A stretch of 64,000 bases of DNA from assembly GCA_009777715.1 (NCBI GenBank), contig WRLH01000014.1, forward strand, positions 1 through 64,000, written 5' to 3'. This document shows positions 25,502 to 34,900 of the stretch, one piece after another. The notes beneath the pieces are model-generated. The model worked only from the letters and a program-made list of their open reading frames with translations. It was not told where the DNA came from and did not search any database. The translations under genes were made by a program, and so were the position numbers. Each line of letters begins with the position of its first letter. Position 1 is the first letter of the stretch. This stretch comes from Lachnospiraceae bacterium. GTDB taxonomy: Bacteria; Bacillota; Clostridia; Lachnospirales; Lachnospiraceae.

Positions 25502-27295
25502 TCAAATGCTTAAGCGGTACTTCCGCATCCAATAATCTATTTGCAACAAATACGCCAACATCTGCGGCCCAGCCATCAGCTGCCCATACCAAGGCTTTCC
25601 ATAATTAAAGCCGCCAGCAATAAAAGCCGCAATTTTTTTGACATCCGCAATCTGGCGGAGCGGCGAAGCAGAATCCGTGACCCGCTCCATCAGCCTTTTT
25701 GCTACGATATTTTCATAAGCAGTATCATAAGTTTTGGGATAAGGGCTTTTTTTGCGGGATAAAATCTCTTTTGGCAGCAAACCCGCCCCGGCATTTATAA
25801 GCAAGCTTTTTGTCAGCCCATTTTCGCATTTAAGCGGCCACGGAATATTATAGACATACTGTAACAGACGCTTATCAACCAGCGGAGTGCGGGCAATCAG
25901 GCCAGCGGCTGTACTGGTGCGGTTAAGCCGATTGTTAAGCGTCTCCATCACCCAGCGGATATTAAGCCAGGCTATTTCCCTGCGCCTTGCCTCTGTTTCA
26001 TCATCACCAAGGAAGCGCGGGGTTTCGGCAACAGACTTTTCATAAGCACAGCTTACATATTCCGGAAGCTTAAGCCCCTCAAGGAAATCCTCTTTAAAAA
26101 GATTAGTCCGGATCGTTAAATCATAAGACCAAGGAAAGGTATTTTTCTTAAGTAATTCTTTTTTGTGAAACCAAGGGTAACCGCCAAATAACTCATCTGC
26201 ACCCTCGCCGGACAAGACCACCCGGCAATCTTTTCTGACCAGATGGGAAAAATAAAGCAGCGATGATTCAATGTCAGCCATGCAAGGCAAATCACGGGCA
26301 TCAACCGCTTTTTCCAAGTAATCGGCTTGCGCCAGACTGTCACATTCCAAATAGGTATGCTCACTTCCAATCGCATCCGCAACAAGCTGAGCAAAAGGGC
26401 GGTCAAGTGAAGACTGAAAATCGTTTGGCTTAAAATCATCTTTGCTCCCGGTAAAATCAAATGAAAAGCTTTTTAACCTGCTTCCGCTTTTATTAAGCTC
26501 ACGCTGGGCAATTGAAGCAACAAGGCTGCTGTCAAGGCCGCCGGACAAAAGGACTCCCAGCGCGTGGGTTGGATTAATCTGGCGTTTGACATTGTCGTTA
26601 ATCAGCCAAGCTACTTTTTCCTTTGTTTCTTCCGCAGTGTCAAGATGTTTTGTTGCTTTAAGCTCGAAAAACGCTTCCTCGCGAAAATAATCAGGCCCTT
26701 TTACAATCACATGGCCGGGAAGCACCTCGCGCATTGACCAAAATACTCCATGCCCTGTGGTCCGGGCCGGGCCAAGCCCAAGCACTTCGCAAAAACTTTC
26801 CCGGTCAGCCAAAGGGGGAATCCCAAAAGCAAACAAAGACTTTTGGGCCGAGCCAAAGACAAAAACCGACTCCGCCTGCTGGTAAAATAATGGCTTGGTC
26901 GAAAGCGCATCCCTTGCAATCAGCAAAGAATCATTAAGCTCATCATAAATGGCAAAAGCAAAGCTTCCGCTTAAATTTTTGAAAAAATCAATCCCAAGGG
27001 CCAAATAGCCGTTTAAGATTATGGCCGCATCGCTGTTAGTTTCCCCGCTTTTGGGGTATGAGGCCAAAAGGCCTAACAGCTCATCGGCATTATAAAGCTC
27101 GCCACACAAAAAAATGCTGGAAAGGCCGGGATAAATAACTGAACTGTCGGTTGAAGCCATTCCGGCGTGGGGATAAAGAAAAAACTCACCCTCGTGTTTA
27201 GAAAGGCTTTCTTTCATCTCTTTTAACTTGTAATGCCAGACCGGGCTTTCCTTAAAATCACATTTAGTCCGGTAAAAGCCAGCAATTCCAATCAT
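25502..27295 (-). CDS. Asparagine synthetase-like protein without the glutaminase cysteine
   Basis: A 597-aa homologue of glutamine-hydrolysing asparagine synthetase. The C-terminal synthetase domain has the PP-loop VLLSGGLDSSLVAS (about residue 250) and the GEGADELFGGYPW motif, so AMP-forming amide synthesis is likely. The N-terminal domain should begin Met-Cys-Gly with Cys2 as nucleophile, but here it begins MIGIAGFYR, so the glutaminase cannot work as usual. The start is not in doubt: AAAGGAGCATGGATATAAT precedes it. It may use free ammonia or make another amide. It follows dpaA and dpaB in the same direction, so a role in sporulation is possible, as with the sporulation-type AsnO. Confidence 0.85.
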   Translation of the reverse strand: MIGIAGFYRTKCDFKESPVWHYKLKEMKESLSKHEGEFFLYPHAGMASTDSSVIYPGLSSIFLCGELYNADELLGLLASYPKSGETNSDAAIILNGYLALGIDFFKNLSGSFAFAIYDELNDSLLIARDALSTKPLFYQQAESVFVFGSAQKSLFAFGIPPLADRESFCEVLGLGPARTTGHGVFWSMREVLPGHVIVKGPDYFREEAFFELKATKHLDTAEETKEKVAWLINDNVKRQINPTHALGVLLSGGLDSSLVASIAQRELNKSGSRLKSFSFDFTGSKDDFKPNDFQSSLDRPFAQLVADAIGSEHTYLECDSLAQADYLEKAVDARDLPCMADIESSLLYFSHLVRKDCRVVLSGEGADELFGGYPWFHKKELLKKNTFPWSYDLTIRTNLFKEDFLEGLKLPEYVSCAYEKSVAETPRFLGDDETEARRREIAWLNIRWVMETLNNRLNRTSTAAGLIARTPLVDKRLLQYVYNIPWPLKCENGLTKSLLINAGAGLLPKEILSRKKSPYPKTYDTAYENIVAKRLMERVTDSASPLRQIADVKKIAAFIAGGFNYGKPWYGQLMAGPQMLAYLLQIDYWMRKYRLSI

Positions 27296-27437
27296 ATTAT
27301 ATCCATGCTCCTTTCTAAAAAATGAAATTCTTTCATATTGAAAAAATGAAATTCTTTCGTATTGAAATAATGAAATTCTTTCGTATTGAAATAATGAAAT
27401 TCTTTCATATTAAAATAAAGAATTATTTCATTTTTTT
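27296..27437 (-). repeat. 24-bp tandem repeat and SD module before asnB
   Basis: Four near-identical 24-bp units (AATGAAATTCTTTCGTATTG plus four bases) occupy 27321-27416. Between them and the asnB start lies AAAGGAGCATGGATATAAT, identical to the segment before dpaB. The unit core GAAAGAATTTCAT also forms the hairpins near 28100 and 49660. Confidence 0.85.
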
Positions 27438-28043
27438 TTAGCCCTCTTCTTCATAAGGACTGCGGATTACTGGCTGGAGCTGTTTGTTATCCATTGCCAG
27501 CTTAATCGTTTCGGGAATAAGCTCAACCTGTGCAATCATCGAATTCGGTTTTTGCTTAAAATTATCCTGCCCAAATGGGACAAAATAAATATTTTTTGTA
27601 TTAAGGAGAATGCCGATATTCTTTAGGTTCATGCCAAGGGCATCATTAGTTGAAAGAGAAATCACCAAGGGCTTGTTGTTACGGAGATGTGATTTGGCAG
27701 CCATCAATACCGGAGTGTCGGAAATGCCGTTTGCCAGCTTTGATAACGTATTTCCGGTACAAGGGGCAATCACAAGGATATCCAGCATCCCCTTTGGCCC
27801 TAGGGGTTCGGCAGCGGGAATCGACAAAATCGGCTCTTTTCCGGTTAAATCCAGTGCTGTTTTAAGAAAGCCAGCGGACTCACCAAAACGGCTGTCGGTT
27901 GATGAAGCATTATTAGAAAAAATGGTATATAAATTTGCTTTTGTCGCAATAAGTTCCGTAATCGCCTGGAAAACTTTATCATAAGTGCAATAAGAGCCGG
28001 TAATCGCAACTCCTATGTTTAAACCCTCAAAATCGTATTTCAT
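27438..28043 (-). CDS. dpaB: Dipicolinate synthase subunit B (SpoVFB)
   Basis: Flavoprotein-like subunit of the enzyme that makes dipicolinic acid, the calcium chelator of the spore core; it acts in the mother cell. The 201-aa protein has the family N-terminus (GVAITGSYCTYDKV) and the PCTGNTLSKLANGISDTPVLMA block. It lies directly after dpaA with a 76-bp gap made of stem-loops. The SD is AAAGGAGCATGG. Presence of the pair identifies a spore former. Confidence 0.93.
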   Translation of the reverse strand: MKYDFEGLNIGVAITGSYCTYDKVFQAITELIATKANLYTIFSNNASSTDSRFGESAGFLKTALDLTGKEPILSIPAAEPLGPKGMLDILVIAPCTGNTLSKLANGISDTPVLMAAKSHLRNNKPLVISLSTNDALGMNLKNIGILLNTKNIYFVPFGQDNFKQKPNSMIAQVELIPETIKLAMDNKQLQPVIRSPYEEEG

Positions 28044-28054
28044 ATTATATCCAT

Positions 28055-28121
28055 GCTCCTTTCAAAGTCTGGAGACTTTGAGCGTAGCTCAAATCTCCTG
28101 TTGAAAGAATGAAATTCTTTC
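28055..28121 (-). repeat. Modular stem-loops in the dpaA-dpaB gap
   Basis: On the minus strand the order is GTTGAAAGAA/TTCTTTCAAC, TTTGAGC-TAC-GCTCAAA, CAAAGTCT/AGACTTTG, then AAAGGAGCATGG and the dpaB start. The second and third hairpins are the same as those at about 4252-4285, upstream of an unrelated gene. Confidence 0.8.
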
Positions 28122-28797
28122 AACTTATTATCCTTATCACCGTCTGTCCAATCGCTTTCCCGGCGCTTTGTGGCGAATAGAGCCCGGGAATGCCGGGGCA
28201 GCTAATCAGGTTAATGTTAAGCTCTTCCACCGCTATTTTGTCGAATCCGCCCGGCGGGGACGCAATTTCAAAGAAAACGCAATCTTTGGCAAACTTTTGT
28301 AAAAATGCTCTGGTCAAAACCGGGGCTGGAATGGTATTAATAACGATATTGTAAGAATCTTTAGGAAGCGATTCCGGAATTTCATCATCTATGTCAACCT
28401 GACAAGAAAAACGGCTTAAGATACTTAAAATAGCTTTGCCGCAGCGGCCATTACCCAAGATTAATATCTTGGCATCATCAAGGGCATAGCTGGTATTTTG
28501 AATAATAATCGCCAGCAAGCCTTCAGCGGTCAGTTCGGCATTTTTTAGTAAAAATTCTTCACATTCCATATAATTAATTATTTCAACTAAAGCCTTTTCG
28601 CAAGCTTCCTTGGCATGGGCTTTAATCTCCCCCTCCCGGTAAAACGTGACCGGGCCAACCAGATAATCATTCCCTTTAAGCTGGCTTGGCGTAAATTCCT
28701 CTTGGTAGCGGACACATAATCCTTGCTCTTCCAAATAAGAAGCCAAATATTTTTGTCTTTTATCTTTTCCTACAACACAGACGGTGATTTTTGACAT
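28120..28797 (-). CDS. dpaA: Dipicolinate synthase subunit A (SpoVFA)
   Basis: Dinucleotide-binding subunit of dipicolinate synthase, which acts on the product of dihydrodipicolinate metabolism during sporulation. The Rossmann motif AKILILGNGRCGKAILSIL lies near residue 110, and the C-terminus (CPGIPGLYSPQSAGKAIGQT) matches the family. At 225 aa it is about 70 residues shorter than the Bacillus protein, with the N-terminal part reduced. It is the first gene of dpaA-dpaB-asnB. Confidence 0.9.
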   Translation of the reverse strand: MSKITVCVVGKDKRQKYLASYLEEQGLCVRYQEEFTPSQLKGNDYLVGPVTFYREGEIKAHAKEACEKALVEIINYMECEEFLLKNAELTAEGLLAIIIQNTSYALDDAKILILGNGRCGKAILSILSRFSCQVDIDDEIPESLPKDSYNIVINTIPAPVLTRAFLQKFAKDCVFFEIASPPGGFDKIAVEELNINLISCPGIPGLYSPQSAGKAIGQTVIRIIS

Positions 28798-28872
28798 ATG
28801 CCCTCAAAAAATGTTTATATGGGATATTATATGGGTATTTGCGCGAACTGTTCTGAAAAATAAAATTTTAAA

Positions 28873-28921
28873 ATGTCCTGTTACAGGACATTTTAAGCTG
28901 AAATCTATGATACAGTATGAT
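28873..28921 (+). promoter_or_regulatory. Palindrome and possible -10 box before the RHS gene
   Basis: The palindrome ATGTCCT-GTTAC-AGGACAT (28873-28891), also found at 15113, lies directly before a possible promoter with -10 TATGAT (28916-28921) and a weak -35. It could be an operator of the RHS cluster. Confidence 0.35.
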
Positions 28922-28960
28922 GGTAACTTAACCACGCATACATAAGAAAAGAGGGTAAAT

Positions 28961-31900
28961 ATGCCATATATTGAATCCGGAAGCGTCTTAGCTTCTCCTA
29001 ACAGCGGGCAAAAAGCTTCAACTGCAAAAGATAGCATCATGCAAAACGTCAACCTTTACCGGGGGGCCGTGGCACAAAATATCATGCTGGCAAGTCTTGA
29101 CGGTTTGGACGACCTTAATGTGTCTGTTTCCGCCAACTATGCCCCAGATGACGAAACTTTTTCCGAGTCCAACCGCTTTCTTAGAAATGGCGTCCTTGGA
29201 ACGGGGATGTCCCTGCCGCTTTTGGCAATATTTACCAAAAACCGGACGGCAAAGGAAAGCTACCAAGCCGATTATTATTTTTCCGGCGCGGGCGGGGAAT
29301 TTCCCCTTTACCGGACGGGAAAGAAGGTTGAAAGAAAAACACTTTCAACTATTGATTTTGAGTCCGCCGATGGCGGACATGGGTATAAAAATGATTATGT
29401 CGAGTTCACTTCGGTTGAGCATCCCTTTTTCATCTTCAAAAAATATGAGGATAAATGGGAAGTAATCAAAGAAGACGGCGCAGTCTGGATTTTTGGCGGC
29501 CAAGATGACAGCTTGGAAATAAATGTTGGCTGGGGGAACTTTACCGGGCCGCTAAACAGCCCCGGCGGAAAAGAATTTCCGGTCGGCTGGTATTTATCAA
29601 AAATAATCAGCCGTTTCGGAAATACCGTTGCCTTTACCTATGAAAATATCAAATATCCGCTTGGCGGCGTAAGATATACATCAGAAATCCATTTAAAAAC
29701 TGTCCGCTCAACTTTTGGCGAAACAATAAAATTAAATTATCTAAAAAAGCAGCCAAACGAATACACATTGGAGCATAATGCTTTAAATGGCGGCCATCAA
29801 TTCCTATGCGAAACGCATTATTTGGATTCGCTCGATGTTCATACCGCCGATGGGACGCTTAAGTATTCGCAAAAATTAACCTATCAATTGCTTCCGGCCG
29901 CCAAAAATGAGGTGAAAAGGCTGCTGACTTCGGTAAACCAAGTCGCAAAGGACGGCGAGGTCCTCCCCGGCCTTAGGCTTAAGTGGAATGTAAATAACGA
30001 TTTTGCCGGGCATCTTAGCCGGGTTTCATACCCGCGTGAAGCGGTGCTTGAATTTGCTTATCAAAAAGCTGAGGTTTTAGGGTATCAAGCCGAAACTTTT
30101 GTTGATTGCCAAACTGACTGGAAAAAAACAATCATGAACGGGGCGGATTTTACCGCGTCTTTATTTTATAAGGATAATGCGGCCAGATTAAGAATTTTAA
30201 GCTGGGATGTTTCATGGCAAATCTTTGAAGATGAGCCAATGAATAAGCGCGGTGTAAGGAACGCAACCCTGTTTACCGGAAACGGAATTGTTGTGCTAAG
30301 ATATCTTGCCAGCGATGGAAACTATACGCTCAGGATTCTTAAGCGTGTCCCGGTCAGGCGGTATGATTGGGAAGCGTTTGATTTTAACTTAGGTTCAGCG
30401 GGCTGTCCTAGCATTGCTTGCGGCAAAGATTTTGTTGCTGTCCAGTACCCCAATAAAAATGGCATCAAAATTTACCAGTTTAATTATCTTGATAATAAGT
30501 GGAATGAATTTGAGTTGCCGATTGACGCGATGGGACACCAAGTAATTGGAGCCGGGAACGGCTGTGTTTTTGCGGCCTACGGCCATGACAACAGCCAAAG
30601 CGTCCGCCTTGTCACTTTCTTTTGTGATGAAAGCCGCAAGTGGCGGATCGGGGACGCGGTTAATGTTTCTGCCCAAGTAACTTGGGATTATGCGGAATCG
30701 CTTCCGGTCTGGTCAATTAATGGCAGTTTAGCCAGCGCGTGTTTTATTGCGGATAAAGATACTTATGTTGAGGCAACTATGATTGCGGTTTCATGGGACG
30801 CAAATTTTAAAATAATCAAAAGCGAAATCCTAAAAGCAAGCCAGCCTAAAACATCAGTCAATCCCCTCTACAGCGTCACAACAAATACAATGATTGGGTT
30901 TGCCGATACAGCCCTCCGCTATACCCCCGCCGGATTCATAAGGCACAGCCTTTTTAACGCAGCGGAAAACTGTGAGTATGCTTATGCCTACGCCGGGGAC
31001 TTATTTCTTGGCGTTGAAAAGCTTCCGAATGGGACGCAGAGATTCCGGGCCGCCCGTTTTGACGCTGCCAGCTCAAGGTGGACGGTTGACTCTGTTCCTT
31101 TTTCAGAAAATCTTTCCAATTTAAACGCAATTTGCCGTCCGCTTGCCATCGCAAATTATGCTTTCCTCGGCCGTTCTGTCTTTTTAAGGGACACAGACGA
31201 AAAATGGAAAATTACTGGCAATCTGCCTGACGGCGCGGATTTAAACGCTGTCCGCCTAGACCCGGCCGGAAATTATTTACTTTATGGCATCCTTAATGCA
31301 AGCTTAGCCCGTTTTGTTCCGCTTTCGCCTTTGGGGTTTGGTAATCATATTGATATTCCGGGCGGAAAAATAAGCGACGGCAATTATTATGAAGCAGGCT
31401 CTTCCGCTTTTTTCCTTGCTTGCCAAAACGGCCAAGCTTCCGGATTTATTTTTTGCAACCTGCACCGCAATAATTTCTTAACGCAATCGCCAAAGCTGAC
31501 ACTCCTTAAAAGCGTTACCCTGGATTCTGGCCTAGACCGCCAGTCAGTCTATCTTGACTATGACATGGATGGAAAAAATGGAACAAGGATTGAGAACGGA
31601 AGCTTTGCGGCAGGAAGCGCAAGCGTTCTTCCGGCAGCCAAAGACGGAAGCTTTGGGAAAACAGTTTATTCATATTTTAATGGTTCTGCCCCGGCCAGAT
31701 TTAAATATGAAAAACCCGACCAATTCCAAAACTGTGCCGATTTTTATACTCATTTTGCCGGGCAAGTATTTAAAACTGTCTCATATGACGGTGAAAAGCA
31801 AAAATTAACTGAAAATTGCCGTTTCATGAGGGCTTTTGATACGCAGGGTTTTTTAATCTGCCAGACCAAAATTACCAATTCCGATTTTTTAAAACGGTTT

Positions 31901-34900
31901 TCACTTAAGGATAAAGCTAGTTCGTTAACCGATGAGATAAAATCAGCGGTTGAATATGAATACGAGCCAAAATATTTCCGCCGCCGGAAAATCATTAACA
32001 AAAGCTTTGATAAAAATGGCAGGGAAGCCGTTTCATCGCAGACATTTAGGTATGCCTTTGAAGATTATCCGGAAATGCTTAAGGCTAATATTTTAAACGA
32101 TGTTTCGCTCATGACCGGGAAAAACGAGACGAAAAATGTTATTACAAAAGCTTTAAAATATGAATATAAAAAAAATGCGGCCGGATTTTACTATCAGGCC
32201 AGCGAATCCCAACAGGGGCGGGCAGAGGGTGAATGGCTTCCGCTTACTGTGGTGACGGAAACAGACAAAAACGGAAAAACTTTATGCGAACAGGACGAGC
32301 GGGGAATCCCCACCGCAACATTATATGATAAGTCGGGCTTATATCCCATCGCCATCACCAAAAATGCTTTATCCGATGAAGTTTTATACTGCGGGTTTGA
32401 GCCATATGAAGAAACGGGCCGCTTATCAATTGACGGAAAAAACATTAACAGCTTCATCACCAATGATGAATGTTTCAGCGGAACAAAAGCCCTAAAGCTT
32501 GAAAAAGGGAAAATGCTGGCTCTTAAAATGAAAATAAGAGATGGTGGGCTGCGCCTTAGGGTAAGCCTAAAATCAAAAGGAAACATCGTCGTCGCAGTCG
32601 ATTTTGGCAGCGGCGGGGCCGTTAAAAAAACTTACGAAGCCCAAAACGGCTGGCATACTGAAATTAGCTCGTTCCATGGAAGCAAAGCGGTTAGCTCGGC
32701 AATTATTACCATTGTAAGCCCGGCAGATGACGCTTATCTTGATGCCCTTTATCTGACCCCTTTAGAAGCTAAAGGGGAAGCAAGCGTATATACTGGCAGT
32801 CTAATGCTCCAGTCCGCCTCCCACAGCAGTTACGCTTCCGGCACAAGGGCTTATTTTGACCGCTATGATTCTCCGCTGCTTACGGCAAGTGATGACGGAA
32901 ATTTTATGTCGCTAAGCAATACCATTTATCATGCCGGAGGCATAGTTAATGAAATGTATACGCTTAAGCCCTCTTCGGAAGGCGTTTTCCAAGATTTGCG
33001 GTACGGTTATGATGAGAATCCTTTCTTCGCCCCCACCAAAGGCGGTTTTACTTTTACTGAAAGTGATAATTTCGCCCTCATTTTTTTAGCCCCCAAAAAT
33101 AAGCCCAGCTTGTCTTTTGGGAAAACAAGCCTTACCGTAACAGATGGCGACTGGATATTAAATAATGGAACGGAAAAACAAACCGCCAAAGTCCCCAAAG
33201 GAGCGTTTTATGCCCTGATTAAGATGGGGGAGCGTTGCCGCTTTTATGGGGACGGCGTCATCTTATTTACTTTTACGCATAAAGGCCCAATTACGCCGCC
33301 AAAATTAATGGACACGTCCGATGTAAATTGCATAGGTTATGTTCCTCATCCCAATATCCTCTTAAGCTGCTGCGACTATTCCGGCCGGCCCATTCAGGAC
33401 CAATCCGTAACGGAAGACTCCCTAAATGTCGTCCACACTATCTATAATGAGCTTGGCGTCCAGGCCGCGCGGACGACCCAGGTCCGGATCGCTTCTGCTT
33501 TTTGGGGTTACCGGAAAGATTTTGTGAAAACCTATAATTTAGATACCGGCGAAACCAGCGGCGAGATAAATTCATTATTCCCCGAAGCTTCTAATTATCC
33601 CTGTACTTCATACCAAACGACTTTATGCTCGAAGCCGGAAATAAAAGAGGTGGCATCACCTGGCCGCGATTTCCGCTTCGGAAGCGAGCTTACCGTTAAG
33701 CATTCATCGTGTTCATTGGGCGGATTTCCAGAATTTACCAAAGACGGCTTTTGTTCGGGAAATACTATCACCGACCCTGACGGAATGATTACTATTAATC
33801 TCACCGATGGAAATAATGGGAAAGTAATGAGCGGCCGCGTGTCCTATGACAGGACAATTTGCGAGATAACCGCATATGAATTTGACGCATATGGGAACAC
33901 AACCAAGGTTTTTTATCCCAATTATTTTGCAAAGAATGCTGACGCGGAAAAATTCATCAGCACGATTGAATATGATTCCCTCAATAATATTACCGCCAGA
34001 AAAGACCCAAACACGGATAAAGTCTTAAGCGTTTATGACTGCTTCGGCAATCTGCGCTTCATGAAGCAGGGGGAGCAAAGTGGGCATTATCTTTATAATT
34101 TATATGATAAATACGGCCGCATGACCGAAACCGGAAAGGTTAATGGATTGTGGGACGACAATGAGCTTCGTGCCAAGGCGGATAAAGAAAATGAGCGGCC
34201 GCAGGGCGGAATCCCGGTCAGGCAGATGGTTTATGATGAACTTGGGCAGCTTAAGGAGCTTATCACCACAACTAACGGCAAAGCCGTTATAGAAAACCAT
34301 GAATACGATAAATACGGCCGCCAAATAAAGTACCGCCTGACTGCCGCGGGACGGACAGAGGAATGCCTGACGGAATACGATACCGCCGGAAATGTCATAA
34401 AAAGGCGGACTGGCAATCCTAAAGACGGTGTTTTGTCTTATTCATATGATGTAAACGGCTTGCTACGTAGGATTTATTATAACGGTGCTTTGATTTACAG
34501 CTTAGGTTTTTCTCCCCACGGCAACCAACTGGCATATGAAATGCTGGGAAACAGCCGCCGGGATTACTCCTATAATTCAGCAAACTATTTGACCGGGATC
34601 AGCGGATCATTTTTTAGCCAAAAAATAAGCTACTTAGATGACGGGGCAAAAAAAAGCGGCCAGATCTCAAGTGTCGCAACCCAGTTCGAATTTGAGGGCG
34701 ACGGCTTTAAGAAAAAAAGCTCTTTTACGGCAAAATATGATGCGCTGGGCCGGATGATTAAGGTAACTTCTGATAATTTAGAGCCGATTACATATGCTTA
34801 CGACGCAAACGGAAACCATAAGCGGAGCGGTGTTTCTTACCAAGCCGGGACAGACAAGCTCATTTTGCTTGATGGGACAAATATTTCATATGAGGGCTTC

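Noticed and set aside
27321..27416. CRISPR-like array of 24-bp units
   Set aside because: No spacers; simple tandem repeat.
28804..29052. 82-codon frame antisense to the RHS start
   Set aside because: Overlaps the palindrome and the RHS start region; no supporting signal.
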